From: Oscheius dolichura
Taxonomy: Eukaryota > Nematoda > Chromadorea > Rhabditida > Rhabditidae
Assembly: GCA_932521035.1 (NCBI GenBank)
Contig: OW051492.1
Coordinates: 6,510,001 to 6,574,000 of the forward strand
Length of the DNA stretch: 64,000 bases
Reading direction: 5' to 3'
Shown: piece by piece, positions 1-21,900 of the stretch
How the letters are laid out: every line of letters begins with the position of its first letter
How positions within the stretch are numbered: position 1 is the first letter of the stretch
Program-made: the position numbers and the translations under genes
The notes under the pieces: generated by a model
The model's database searches: none
Told to the model about the DNA's origin: nothing
What the model saw: the letters and a program-made list of their open reading frames with translations, nothing else

Positions 1-315
1 ACCGCCGGTTATCTGCTGAAAAAAGAAATATTATGTTTTCTTCTTTTCCATTTCGCCATTCGATTGGAAATATAACAAAAGGAAACCTGAAGGTAATCCT
101 GGATATCTGAACAGTCTTGGCGCTCATCTATTTCTATCCATTTTAACGCTTCAGGCTTCAGTGGCTGAGATTCTAGAGCTGACCGGGCCTACTCAAATAC
201 ATAGTAATTGTAAAAATGAATTTACCTTATGGCAATAAGGGCAATGCGCCTTTGAGAAAACGACGACTTTATTGGACTGAATGAGGCCATCAACAAACGA
301 TTTCACAGCGGCCAT
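1..315 (-). CDS. Glutaredoxin, 5' part (runs off the window start)
   Basis: The minus strand opens at an ATG (positions 315-313) that directly follows a TATTACAG acceptor-like sequence. The first exon encodes a short helix, a beta strand VVVFSKAHC and the dithiol active site CPYCHK. A short intron (donor GTAAATTC after the CHK codons) leads to an exon starting ARSALESQP with a second strand, WIEIDERQDC, and DYLQ. After a longer intron the next exon begins QITGG, matching the YLQEITG segment of glutaredoxins before the TVP loop. These are direct readings; the family call rests on the CPYC motif plus the order of elements. The C-terminal half with the TVP motif lies outside the window. It should be a glutathione-dependent disulfide oxidoreductase. 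No targeting peptide is seen, so it is probably cytosolic. Confidence 0.85.
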
Positions 316-672
316 CTGTAATATAATTTTGTAATTAAATCAATGATCAGAAGTAATTCATATAATGCGCATTCTCTCCATAAAAGTGAGGCTTCCGTTG
401 CTACAGAAAAAGATTTAGCAAACAGAAGTAGACACTTCAGTATGTAATAAAAAAATATAGCAAAAATAACCTCTTCAGCGGATCGAGCAACTCGATTTCC
501 CATTTCGAGCTCTACAAAAAAAGCACATATACGCAAGAAATAAAAGAAATCAACAGATAAATCTATGGTGTAACACCATTGAAGTTGTAATGTGTTTTGA
601 TGGGAGAAAGACTACAATTTATTTTTTACAATGTTACCCAATAAATACTCGTAATGTAGAAAATGACAAATT
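316..672 (-). other. Intergenic/leader region upstream of glutaredoxin
   Basis: This AT-rich stretch separates the stop of the upstream minus-strand gene (673) from the glutaredoxin ATG (315). It ends in TATTACAG right at the glutaredoxin start, which looks like a trans-splice acceptor or a 5' UTR intron end. A minus-strand open frame (about 303-536) reads through it with hydrophobic residues, but it would run into the acceptor and has no recognisable family. I treat it as non-coding outron-like sequence. The short same-strand spacing would also fit a two-gene operon. Confidence 0.4.
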
Positions 673-3600
673 TCAAACTGAATTCGCAAAAAGAGATCTA
701 ATTTCAACGCTGTCCTTTCTTAGTTGCTCCACATAATTCTGAAAGATAGAAATATGGTAACAAACACAACTCTTACTTTTTGATTTAATACAATTTTTGC
801 AATTTGCTGGCCGATTGCTTCATGGTAATATGACACCAGAATATCTTTTAAACGACTTCTCACAAAAATAGCTCGCTTGACTGTTTCTGGTATTTTGATC
901 AAGCCAGCTACTATTCCACATATTTGATCGTCGAGTATTTTGTATTTTCTTTGCAGCACCTGAACAATTTAAAAAAAAACTAAAGTAGGCTTGTAAAAAA
1001 GAAAGGAATTTTAAAAAGAATACCTCTCTATCAGTCACCGAGCACACGGTTACAACTAATGTTGACCCATTAAATGGCTGCTTTGAGTCGTTCATTTCCG
1101 AGAGTGTATAAAGGAGCGGAGCGCAGTATTCTAGCAGTGATGCAATTATTTCAATAGCGCGAGTTCTTCTATCTTCGTTGATCTAAAAACTTGAAAAATT
1201 AACAAATTCTGTTGCAAAAAACTTCATTATTATCTTTTCGTTTGATCAGCATTTGTAAGGACTGAGCTAATGAAGGAGGGAACCAAAGTCCGATCTTTTG
1301 TAAAGCCCATTGTTTGTTTGGCAACGTTTGAAGAACCTAGAAGTCTTCGATAGAAAATAGTAGAAACCACTATACAGAAGTTCTTTATCGGTATCTTCCC
1401 TATTGATCTCGATTGGAGCGAAACTACTTTGAAAAAAAGAACAAACCTGAAATGTTTTGCTGACACAAGCAGCCGAATCCAAAAATTCGCGATTAGGATC
1501 CAAATCTTCTTCAACGCCACCATTTTTTCGAATAATTTGGCAAAGCCCTTCCCACACAGATTTAGTCAGATCGCGTACTTCAAGTCCTAGGGCATGTTTA
1601 AAGAATAATATACACAATTAGTACCATTTGTTTTTGAAAAACCAATAACAGAAGATATCCATAAAGGAACAAACTGATCAAGATTGAGACTATAAGATCG
1701 ACCGGACTCTAATAACTTATTACAGAAATTAAGTATTTCGATTCGCCAAGGACTGAAAAAATTTCGGATTAGTAAATTAGTAAACTTACTCTTTGTTGTA
1801 CTTTTCGATGAGAGAATTTAAACGAGCATTAAAAAAGGATATATTTTCTTGAAGGCCAGCGCGAAACTGAAAGATGTGAAAGTGGAATTGGCTTACATAC
1901 CTGATTAACGACAAACTGTTGTGTTACACTACCTCCTTTTCGAGCCTCTACCAACATATTGGCTCGTAGCCATATTTTCTGAGGTAAAGCCCAGTCGGCA
2001 TCAACAAAATGGGCAAGCAGTCTACAGAACTCGGGGTCAGAAATACGCTCTAAATAGAAGAAAATACCAGTCGAATATTGGCGAATTACCAGCTCGATTG
2101 AAATCAATTCCAGTAATTTTTCTGTACGGTACTACGGATGTGATCATATCCAGAAACAGATTAGTCGAACCAGGTAACGGTAATTTGTTGATCACTACAC
2201 GAAAATAATTACAGTATAATAATAAACCTACGGTTATACAAAATTTCGTCTTTTGGATACCATAATCCTTTCTTCTCATATATTTCAGCAAAAGCACGAT
2301 TCGCGTTAAAAACAATTGTTTGTACTGTGAAATTGCCAACTTCAACAGCGTCCGCGAGCCATCTGGGTAGATTTTCCGGTTCCACAAGTTCTCTTCCAAC
2401 TGAAAAAAGTAACCCCTTTAAGAATATTCACCATTTTCATTTGCACATAAGCACATAAGAAGGCTCAGCATTGATGCACTGGTGTTAGGATTAAATGATA
2501 TTTTTTTCGCAGAAAAATGGTTCTTTATCAAAATTCTTGTGTTTTCCCACACGCTTCTATCTGGAAACAATATACTACGAGAAATATACCGAACCAACCA
2601 GCCATCAGCTTTCCGAGGAGCCGCAAAAGGTAAATTTCCCGATTAGTAGAAGTACCTAGAGAAAGTGTCACCGAGGCCCAATGATTTGGCGTTTCTAGTG
2701 CAGTTGTTTCCTTAAACAAAACTATTTAACGGATAAATTCATAGCGTACTAATTCTTTTATCGGTCGGTTTTCTAAGTAACGGACAATTTCAGTCCAAAA
2801 TCTTTTGGAGAACATTCTGAAAAGTGATGATATGGCATTTAATATAACTCACCTGGATCGTGTCAGACTGCCTGGTTCATTCTTGTCCAAAAATGATACT
2901 AAAATTTCGCATACATACAGAAGATCTACAGAGACAAGTTTCTCAGCCATGCCAAATATTCGGAAAAGAAAAGCCCCCGTCCAATCACCATCTTTTTCTA
3001 TAAGTAAGCAACTTAATATGTACCACCAGCACTTTACTCAATCTTTGTACTTCAATCAAATATTCGGTCAATGCAACATAATACGAAAACAAAGACATTG
3101 CCGAAGGCAACTCTCCTATTTTGACAAATGCTATAAGTCATATTTATATTGGCTAAACAAAACTAACCATTATCTTCTAATTGTATTGTATTATTCTGTC
3201 TAATGGTTTCGAAGCATTTCATAAAGAGCTCTTCAAATTTTTTCTCTTTATCTCCAAAAAGCAGAAATATAAAGGTCTGCATACAGCTGCATGGAGCGAT
3301 TATTTTCTGAAATTATTTTACATAAAAACTTAAAAATAAAACAAACGTAATTTTCATAAATTTTAACGAGTTTGGAAACGGTTGCAATTAAAAGATCCTC
3401 TAACAATTTGTACCTTCGGCTGCATGTTTCTGTCGAAAGTGATCTATTAGCTACAAAAATTAGATAAAAAGAACATTAGATACCTGTATAAATAGAATAC
3501 GCAACTTTCCATGAAAAAATACTGGCATGTAATGTAGGATTCTGAAATATTTTTAACCGTTATAAAAATAAATTAACCACCTTTATAGCACATTTTTTCA

Positions 3601-4191
3601 AGGTTACTTCGGATAGGCCTATGCTGGCAACTTTCATTAGCAACCTTTTTAGACAATTATCTAAATGACAAAGGATATTTTCCGCCAACTCTCCGGATAA
3701 CCCGAGATGCTCAAACACAGTAAGAACTAGAAAAAAAATGTACAGTACAACTATGACTACCAAACCGTGCAGAAACTCTTTGATAGGTGGATTATTAAAC
3801 ATCTCTTTCAATTGATGTAAGTATTGTATCGCTATGCATGTCAAATCATCGATACCCTCTTCCGTTTGGAGCTGTGGAGCTAAAATGTATGTCACAAATA
3901 TACGGCTAACCTCAGACACAGGAATATTCAATTGTGGAAGTGTAATAATATCGGGAAGTTTATCAGCAAGACCTAAGGAAGGAAGTTGATTGCTTCCATT
4001 TGACATATCATCCCATGATCGAAATCCATAAGTACTTGCTGAAGCATAACTGAATTTAATATTACATGTGAATCGTTACCATCTATACAATTCCATTCTC
4101 GAAGAAGGGCTCCTTTTGTAGGGCTTTCATCATGTCTGAAAAATGGAATCTGCGTCTCAAGTATATCTTGTGAAGAAAAGGAAAGTTCCAT
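673..4191 (-). CDS. Unidentified large helical protein (about 900 aa, many exons)
   Basis: A chain of minus-strand exons can be followed from an ATG at 4191 (MELSFSSQDILE) to a TGA at 673 (ending SLFANSV). Most joins are clean GT-AG introns of 30-47 nt with matching phase. Examples are the exon ending KKCAIK joined to NPTLHASIFSW, the exon starting KIIAPCSC, and the exon starting VLQRKYKILDD. The joins near 4.0-4.08 kb and 1.3-1.45 kb are uncertain. The product is mostly amphipathic helices without a signal peptide or clear catalytic motif, resembling an ARM/HEAT-type scaffold. I do not recognise the family. The glutaredoxin gene follows on the same strand, 357 nt downstream. The existence of a real multi-exon gene is well supported by the consistent coding frames; its function is unknown. 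Confidence 0.6.
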
Positions 4192-5344
4192 TTATATAAG
4201 GAGCATTTGGCACGGCCTAAAAACAAGCCGAAATAAATGAATACTCAGAAAAAAAGAATACACGGAAGATACATCAAACACAAGCTTGGAGCAAGTCCAT
4301 GAAATGAAATTTCCAAATTTCAGATGTTCTCAAATTCAAATTTTAGAAGCGCGCGCTTTCCGACAAGACGGTAATTTTCGCAATCAGCTGAAGGTTATTT
4401 GTAGCTGACACTGGAACAAATTCAGTGATCTAAAATTATATATATATATAGAAATAAAATGCTACGATAGTGTGTACTTGGCAGATGTTTGGTGTCCCAT
4501 CCATCCTTTGAATGCCTCTGAAAACCGTAATGACAAATATAAACCGTGCTCTAGAAGAACACAGTTACTTTTCCCACGAGGAAGGGGCATTGTTGGTGCT
4601 CTGAGATCTCGCCCCGGTGATGCCCAGTTCGGAGAGGCGGTGGCCGTCGCGGGGACAAACAGTCCGTCCGCCCTGGCACTTCCGGGTCTTCCTTGGCACT
4701 CCCTTGACCTTTCGGCCGTCATCGGGTCCTCTTCCTCATTCGTCTTCTCCCTCCTCCCCTGTCAGATCTCCCTTGTCGTCGTCTACTCCACTCTCTCGCC
4801 ATCCTCCTGCTCGATGTGAAGGTGTAGTCCTCTCCTGTCCCCAGAAGGATATCTTCTCATGGCCCGTCCTTGGGTGATCCCATCGGAGGAAGACTCTTCT
4901 CACCTCGTCGGAGGCCCACCTCGTCGGAACGGCCGTTGTTCGAATGTTCTGTGTTTGTTCTGTGCGAGCCACCACCAGGCGGTCCCGGTCGCCGTCCTCC
5001 GAAATCCGCGTACCGTTCCACTACACCCTGGAGCCAGTCGTCTCTGACCATTCTCCCCTTTTACCCTTTTCAGCCTCTCATTTACCCGCCCGAACAGGTC
5101 TCCTCAGCTTGTCCTCTCACCTCTGACCGGTGTCTTTTCCTATCAATCAGCCTCTTCTTCCCGAGTCTTGCTCCTTCTCGAACTATTCTCCATAGTCTAA
5201 TCTCGGTATTCCGCCCTCTAAAGAGCGGCTAAATGCGGGAGTTTTTGTGTTTTGAGTCGGATCCGAGAATAGCCCGAGGCACGGGCTCCTTTTGTCCACA
5301 AAGCGATCGATGATGATCGACGTTTGCTCAAAAATGACATAAAC
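4192..5344. other. Intergenic region across an AT-to-GC composition boundary
   Basis: This lies between the minus-strand unknown gene and the plus-strand genes. An (AT)n run near 4436-4450 marks a sharp switch from AT-rich to GC-rich DNA. Several open frames of 60-120 codons occur on both strands from 4.46 kb, but they are Ser/Pro/Arg-rich, overlap one another and look like GC-driven artefacts. The divergent arrangement of the flanking genes suggests promoters lie here. I see no confident element. Confidence 0.35.
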
Positions 5345-5841
5345 ATGGCTGGCTCTTCTTCTCCTCGACATCTTCTGATCCAGGAGAGCAAAGTGCCCGA
5401 ATTACAGGCGATGAACGACGAGGAGATGCTGCCGCCGCGGTCGGACGACGAGTTTGCGGTGCCCTCGACTTCAACCAGCTTCCAGCCCTACATATCCAAT
5501 CAGTCATTCGATACCGTCCTCCAGGTGCTCCTCCGCCCCTCCCCGGCCATCCTCCCCTTTCAGGAAATGCTCCTCGCCTCGCCGTCTCACCTCTTCTCCG
5601 CCGGCCTCCTTCCCCAAGATCGCCTTGCTGCCAACTGGGAGACCTGGCTCTGTCTATTGGCCAGTAGCCTCACCCCCGACCAATGGCAGGTCAGTCCCCC
5701 TCTCCTTCTCAGAATATCATCCCCTTCAGGCGTATTGGCTGGCCCATACGTCGGTCTTCGGAGCAGGGGCCGTGCCCATCCACATGCTGTCCTTCTTTAA
5801 CCTCCTCCCCAGTGAGCAGGGCTGTCGACACGCGCCCTACG
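5345..5841 (+). CDS. Hypothetical three-exon coding chain, possibly an upstream PKA N-terminus
   Basis: An ATG at 5345 (MAGSSSPRHLLIQ) opens exon 5345-5524. A 39-nt intron ending CCTTTCAG leads to exon 5564-5689 (EMLLASPSHLFSAG to DQWQ). A 40-nt intron ending CCCTTCAG leads to exon 5730-5841 (AYWLAHTSVFGAG to RHAPY), which stops in phase 1 before GTGAGT. Frames agree across both introns, and intron lengths match those of recognised genes, so coding is likely. The acidic N-terminus is followed by helical, Trp-containing sequence of no family I know. The phase-1 end could splice to PKA exon 2 (14273), giving ...HAPY-VKEFL, or to an acceptor near 5909 or 5924. It is either the start of a separate gene or a long PKA N-terminus. 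Confidence 0.45.
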
Positions 5842-6110
5842 GTGAGTGGGGAGACGAGGAGACCGTGTGAGAGGGCCAGAATAAACCGTTTGACTGACGT
5901 GTCTGTAGTGTTGAGGGGGGCAGGGGACAGTCCGGCGGCACTTCCTCATGGCAGCCGCAGAGGAGGGTGGCTGGCGGCCAACCCGTCGTGGCTCAACCCC
6001 CGCCGACACCCCGTCAGGTGTCGTCCTCCGGCTTCCACTCCATCTCCTCTTCCAACGCCTTTCCATTTCTAATTACCGTATTCCCTACAGTACTCCCCGT
6101 CATATTCGCC

Positions 6111-6192
6111 ATGGGAAACACGCCAACGTCGTCCAAGAACCGCGGGGACTACCATATTCAGACGCATGGCCATGTGACGGTCGTCAGCAACG
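6111..6192 (+). CDS. kin-1: PKA catalytic subunit alternative first exon a (MGN start)
   Basis: This exon has a strong start context (CGCCATGG) and encodes 27 residues beginning MGNTPTSSKNRG, ending in phase 1 at a GTTGGT donor. Joining to the shared exon at 14273 restores a Val codon, giving VVSN-VKEFL. That is the same junction as vertebrate PKA C-alpha, whose N-terminus also begins MGN and is N-myristoylated before VKEFL. The exon was found from sequence; use as a PKA exon is inferred from phase and the MGN start. If correct, this isoform would be the membrane-affine, myristoylated form. The donor is weaker than those of the other first exons, and the 8.1-kb intron is long for this genome. 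Confidence 0.55.
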
Positions 6193-9100
6193 GTTGGTCT
6201 CTGTCTGACTCGTCGCCTGTGTGTGAGTGGCCGTCCTGACTGTATCCCGAATGAGTATCCACGTGTGAGAGAGGTGTCTCCCCCGCCCCAGAGGGTGTCT
6301 TCCAAAATATTCAGTTAACCCCCAAAGCAATTGTTTATTTTTCCGCAAACACCGGACAGTTGCCAGGGAGCTGCCGGCGGCCTCGAGTAGACATTTTTTC
6401 TCGCGGGAAATGGAGGAATTCGCATGTGATTTCGAACAATTCGCAGACGGGTGTAAAGCGCTGCCGGTCCCGGTTTCTATTCCCGGAATCATAAAGAAAT
6501 AACTGCTTCGAGAGGAGAGCACTCGGCCAGATTTATCGACATCTAACGCCGATATAATTGCCTGCCAAAATCATTTGTGGGGGAGAGAGAGGGGGAACCC
6601 AGGGAGCCACCAGGAGAGGATGACCATCCTTCATGTACAGTCCATCTCCGTCTCCGTCCTCCCTGTATTCTATGTGATTGTCAGAAATGGAGTGGGATGA
6701 GCGTATTGGCACATGGGATTTCCCAGCTGGAGACTGTCTCCCCTGCCGGTGACGACAGTAGAGACGGTGGTCAGCCGGGCGGTGTTTGCCTCCTGGTCTC
6801 TGTGTATGTTTCGATGAGGTTTCATTCCATTGCAATCAATGGCATCTCTGAGACACCTGTCCGCAGCTGTTTGTTCCTGCCAAAATTCAGAAATGCCAGG
6901 GAAATGCACGTGATCCGGGAGAATCCCCCTGAACCAACCGGGGGCCCAATATTCCCGTGTCCTGTTGACCCACTCTACAACTATCGGGCTTTTTCACTCC
7001 CACACAGAGAGAGAGAGAGAGACAGCTACCTTGTCCCTGTCCCCTTACATCCCCTCTTCCCTGACCAGCCCAGTCCTCCATCCCGGGAACTCCTCCACAT
7101 CTCAATCGATACCCCCTAGGAGTCGGCTTATTAGAGACAACTTTCTTTGCTAATTACAAACCCAGCCGCCTACCAACGAGGCCGGGATGCATTATGTATC
7201 AGCTACTCGGCCGAGTGCCCGAGGTTGTCGTCCTCCTGCCGTCCTCCCGTCCCCCGTATCCTCCCTCCCTTCCAATTCACTTGGTCGCATCACAATTTCA
7301 ACCCGGAAACCTGTCGCCAATACCTCACAAATCGCCCGTTTATGACACCCCGCTAAAAATAGACGTCGACCTCCGCCGAGAACATCGTTGTTTATGCGGG
7401 TATCGACTCTTTTATCTCTCTCTCTCTTTTTTTTGGGGAATGGGAGCGGGGAGGAGGGAAAACCAATCAAAGAGCATTAGACAATGGGGGATTCACCGAG
7501 GCGTAACGAGGTTTAGGAATAAATTAGTGAAGAATTGGCGGCGACTTCCTCGCGACTTGAGAGAGCCGGTTATTGATTTTCGCTTCGTGGGCTGAATAGA
7601 ATTCGGCCGTCTTGTTTCCTCCTTCCAAAATTAGACGACGAACCCCTCCCGGCCCAGATCGATGTCATTATAGCTCTCGGCCCGTATCAAATACACCCTA
7701 CCCCGACTTTTTCGGGGTATTCCACATCGATTCGAATTCAATAGATGGCCCCCTTTCATGTTTCCCCGTTTGTCCCCGTTGTTCCCTTTGTAGTCGTCCC
7801 CCCGTTCCCCGGCTCTATCCCTGCACAAGTGACCCAATTACTGGCTACAATTCAATCCCGCCGGTACGTCTGCACCCGGCAGCTCTCGGAGAGTCTCCCT
7901 CGGTACACAGTCTGCCGCCTTCTGTATCCTCCCGGGCAGGTGGCCCTCTCCCCTAATGAGCTGTCTCCTGATTCACATCAGTGCCCCCTCTTCAAATTAT
8001 CCTCTCGGCCGACGTCATCAGAAGAAGTCAAAAGAGGGGAAAGCCTCCCGGCTTTCAGTTATGAATAAGCCCCGGCCTCTGATTGCTATGTCTGCATTAT
8101 AGATCGGCCGGGGGTGCCCATGCATTCCCGCATCCTCCTGTCCCCAAAAGGGGTTCCTTCCCTTTTGTTTCCATTTGTTTACATGTTTCCGTCTCAAATT
8201 AGTCATCCATTTCGAGGCCTGTTTTGCCCGTCCTCCTCCCTCTTGATTTCTCGATCGATATCCCCTCTAATCAGAGAATTCCCCCCTTTCCGCCCGTCCG
8301 AGTCGTACAAGTTTCTTCTTCTCCGTCGCTCATCAACTCCGCTTCGTCGGCGGCGGGAGCTGACGAATCCCCACATCGCTCATTAGTTTTTCTCCGCGAC
8401 TCCCTCCCCGAAAAGACAAAATGTTCCTGGTTGGCGGGACTACGAATTGCATTAGGCCCCTTTGATGTGCAGTCCCCAGACTAATCTCGTCTGAGACGAC
8501 GCGCCCTCCCCGTTTTTTGGCTGACATCTCGTGGGAGGTCCGAACCTTCGATTAGCATAGAGGCCGTGTTCACTTTTGCCGTGTTGTGGTTTCCGACTGA
8601 ACGCTTCCCCCGGGGGCGGGAAAGGGGTCTCCGGAAGCGGCGACTGCCAAATAAGGCGAGCCCGTTGAGCTGGCTGGCCCGATCGATTGATTGTGATAAG
8701 AGGGTCCCCAGGGGCCGCACCTGGGGCGGGTACAAGAGGACTCTGCCCAAATGCAATTTCCGGCCGACTTGGATTGATTCATGGGCCAGTGGACTCTCCT
8801 CTCGTCCTGGCCCCTCTGCCCCAGTCCCCTCTGCCAATGTCTCCGGCCGCCTGTCACTTACAATGTGCGTCTCTTTCCACGTGCTTCACTCTGCCTAATT
8901 TGGTGCAAAAAGTCGAATGACACGCCTGCGCGCCCTCTCCTCCCCTGGCCCCCTGGTAAACGTCTCCCGTCGTCCGCCTGCCAGTAACTAAAAATAGTTT
9001 CTGGTCGTCGTTTTGCATTCTTTTCTGGTTCCTGGCGCCGCGTCTCGATTGATCATCCTCTCCCGTCCCCCCGAAAGATCGATCAGCCAATTGGGGAAAC

Positions 9101-10820
9101 TTTGAAAGTTCTCTCCTCTCGCCCGTGCGCTCTTCCCTTCTCCATTTATCAATCGGCACCGAGAGCCACTTCCACCGCGTCGAAAAAGCGAGAGACGCGG
9201 CCCTATTGAGGACATCCTCCCCGGAGTTGCCCCCCTCCCGGCCGAGACAATTTCAACGGCAAGTATCAAATATCCGGGGGGCATTTCGACGAGTGGCCAC
9301 TCCACGTTTTTCCTTGATCGATATTCCCCCTTACTTCCTGTCGAGCCCGGGAGGATTAGTCCGAGGAAATGAGTCCAGATTTATTGGAAGACGCCTATTT
9401 TCGGGGGATCAGCTCGAATTTCACGGGCTGACGTACGTCCTCAGGGGACGATCTTCGAGCATTTCTCAAAAAAGGCCACTCGGGGTGGCCCCGGTGTCTC
9501 CGGCCGTCGATAACTGTACCCTCCTCCCAAACATACTATTAGTTGTCCCTCCGAAAATACTCGTCTTTCGTCGAACTCCCTTATCACTCGTCCTCCGAGT
9601 CAAACCCCGTAAAGATAACTCTCTCCCGGCCAGAAAGGACACCTCTCTATTTTTATGTCTTATCTGATTTTTCGCTACTCTCACAACACACGAAATTGTG
9701 AGAGCCATCGGCGGGGAGAGTTTATGGCTTTCGCCAAATGGTCACGCTCCCGGCCACCACCAATCGTACAGATCCTCCCTGTCCCTCTCATCGCCCTGTC
9801 CCCCGGCATCCTCCCGGGCCTTCTCTCGCCGGCGACCTTTCCGTCGTCATTATGGTCTTTTCGCCGCTTCTGTACCGGCCGCGTCACTTCTCCCAGCTCT
9901 GACCCCCCTCTCTCTATATTCTTGTAACGGCCGTGTCTCTCTTTTTCTGCCGTATACAGTCGGAGGAGACGGGTCTGATTCATTTCGTTGTATGATATTC
10001 TTCTCATGTTTCATAGGCCCCGTCGACCATCGATTCTCACTTTATCAGACTGCTCTCCCCTCCGAATTTTCCCTTTTTATGAGGCGGTCTCCCTTTCCTC
10101 CCCCTTATCTCCCCTTCTCCTCCCTAAAAATGGAGGGAAGACTGGCCACAATGTGGAAATGATTAGAGAGAGCGAGAGAGGGCCGGCGTCGTCCCATTTT
10201 CACTCTTTTTCTCGGCCGGCCCTCTCCATCGTTGCCGTACCAGAGAGGGCTCGTTAAAACTGTTGACATATGCAATTCAAACAGTCTTTTTAATGGAATC
10301 TGTCCCTGGAAAGCGTTCCCTCCTTCCCTGGCCGACGTCACCGGGTTCTAATTTGTTTTGAAGGACTCACGGGCGGCTGTTCAACAATCGGACGGGCCCT
10401 CCTGTAAGTAGGTAATGGCCAGAACTCGTTCCCGTCCCCGTCGAGGAAATTTCCTTTTGGTTGTCTTTTTTTGGAGAGGGAGAAGGTAATGCCGGCGATG
10501 GGGATCGGATTTCTGGCAGGCCGTCTAAAATAAAATAAAAAGATGCGCCGGGGCCCGCGACGGCCGGCTTTGCATATATGTGTCGGCGGTTGACTCTATC
10601 CGCTTTTCTCGCCCCGCCACAAATATTTTCACACCTTCCATCGATTCTTTTTATGTCTCCAGATCACAGTCCCCGGTACCTCCACGTCGCCTGCCCGTCC
10701 CCTTATCTGGCCTCCTCTGATAATCTCCGTGCCCCCTGTGCTCCCCTTCTCCTCCGTTCCGCTCTCTTTTCTAATCTCTCATAATTAGGGGAGCCGATGT
10801 CTGACTAACCCGGGAAAGCG
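6193..10820 (+). other. Large GC-rich intronic/promoter region of the PKA locus
   Basis: No convincing coding exon is seen in 4.6 kb. The many open frames on both strands are Pro/Arg/Ser-rich and mutually overlapping. Perfect MEF2-type decamers CTAAAAATAG occur at 7353-7362 and 8988-8997, and a CT/GA tract lies near 7010. The region precedes the first exon with the C. elegans-like MLKFLK start, so it probably carries promoters for alternative PKA transcripts. Undetected short first exons cannot be excluded. Confidence 0.4.
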
Positions 10821-20276
<9,456 letters not shown>

Positions 20277-21900
20277 CCTGGCCCTAGGCGCCAATTGTGC
20301 CCCTCTTGCCCTGCCCCGGGGCCGTCCCCTCTCCTTTCTCACTCTACTTAGCCCTGTCTAGTCTATTCACTTTGCCAATATCTCTCCCTTCAGTTCTATG
20401 AAGTCCTAGTCAGCCCTGTATCTAACCCCACCACACACGGTACGGATTCTTCGGTGTTTTTATACATTTGGCCCCCTCCCCTCTTCCCGGCTTCACTGGT
20501 CACCGGCCACTAGCTTCACCCTCCCCCACCCGCCCTTATGCCCTTCTCTTCTTGTCTTCGGTGTCAATTCCGTCCACCCGCCCCCTCGTCAAAAAGTTCT
20601 ATCTCTCCCGAAATCAAGTTCCCTCTTCTGACAGAATTATTTTTATATTTTATATACCGAACATAGCTTTAATTTCAATAAGATTTTAATATTTTCTTTT
20701 CTTTTATTTTAATAACAAGGAAGATCTTCGAAGAGGTGATCAAAAGTAACAACAAATTCAAAGGCCATGAGAAGATGAGAAATAATATCTCTAGAAGGCG
20801 TCAAATGAATATCCAAAAATGGCAAAATTCCCGTAAAATGAGGTGTACGACTTCTTTTCAATCTGGTTCGAACCTCGGCGGATCTTGTGACCGTTTTGCA
20901 GAGATGTGCAATCTCATCTCAAAGGAGGATTAGAATACTTATCGAGAAGACCCTTGTTTCATATTCCCCGAAGAATTATGGCACTCACTTTTCTTGGAAA
21001 CGGAACAAAAGGGATTTATTGGGCAATTCGAAGAAGAAACCCCGAGATTATGGCAGATGCCCCCTCGAGAAGGGGATGACTGCGCCGGCGTCTGGTTTAC
21101 TACCTTGTGTTGTGGAAGGTCTGTCTCTCGGAGACAAAGAGCCATCAGTCGGCTCCCGCAGCGGGTAAGGGATGCAACAAGGATTCCCGCAGAACATTGA
21201 TTACAAGCAATGCGACTGCGCAGCATGGGGCACCAGATTCGCGACACTGATCAGACAAAAACCTCCGTTTTTACCCGCCAGTCAGCCACTGCAAGGAGTC
21301 TTGTCAAAATAGTTTTTCCAGAGATTACCAGTTATACATAAGATGTTTTGTAGTCGAACCTCGGAGTTTTTATTGTCCAGAGGCGTGTCTAAGGTTCTCT
21401 TTGTGCGCCTATCTCGTATATCTAATCGCGCGTTCAACCCATAAATACGGTCCTGTTTTCGGGCCTCCCTCCGCGCCAGTCGCCACCGTGGCAGCCGGCG
21501 CCTCTTCCAGCTTGACTATCGCCCCCTCATTGTTAACGACTCTTCCTATCAGTTAGCTGCTCTCCAGCTCCTATCATCGATCGACTAGCTTTGTACTGCC
21601 CTCATCCATCGGTCCCTGTCTCATCCCTACCACCAGAGGATGTGAGAATAGCTTCCTCCTTCCATGCCACGTCTTGCTATCTCTTTGGTTGTCTAGCTTT
21701 AGGACGTTTTTAGGACCTAGAGCTAGCGTTCCAAGGTGATTGCTATATGGCCGCTCCCTCTTAGGCTTCCAATTAAACCTGTGACTTCTTACACTAATAA
21801 AAAATTTATGTAGCGAACGAATACCCGTGATATCGAGACAACAAGAAAATAACAGCTATAACAATCCTAATCTAACAACCATACATATTCCGAGTTTTCT
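20277..21900. other. Convergent intergenic region, PKA 3' end to TIMM44 3' end
   Basis: A GC-rich PKA 3' UTR gives way to AT-rich DNA near 20.63 kb. A few open frames (for example 20736-20933 and 20887-21168) show no family and poor coding character. A tRNA B-box-like string (GGTTCGAACCTC, about 20862-20873) has no matching A-box or acceptor stem upstream. I see no gene in this stretch. Confidence 0.4.

Noticed and set aside
20860-20880. tRNA B-box-like GGTTCGAACCTC
   Set aside because: No A-box, anticodon arm or acceptor stem can be found at the right distance; one box alone is chance.
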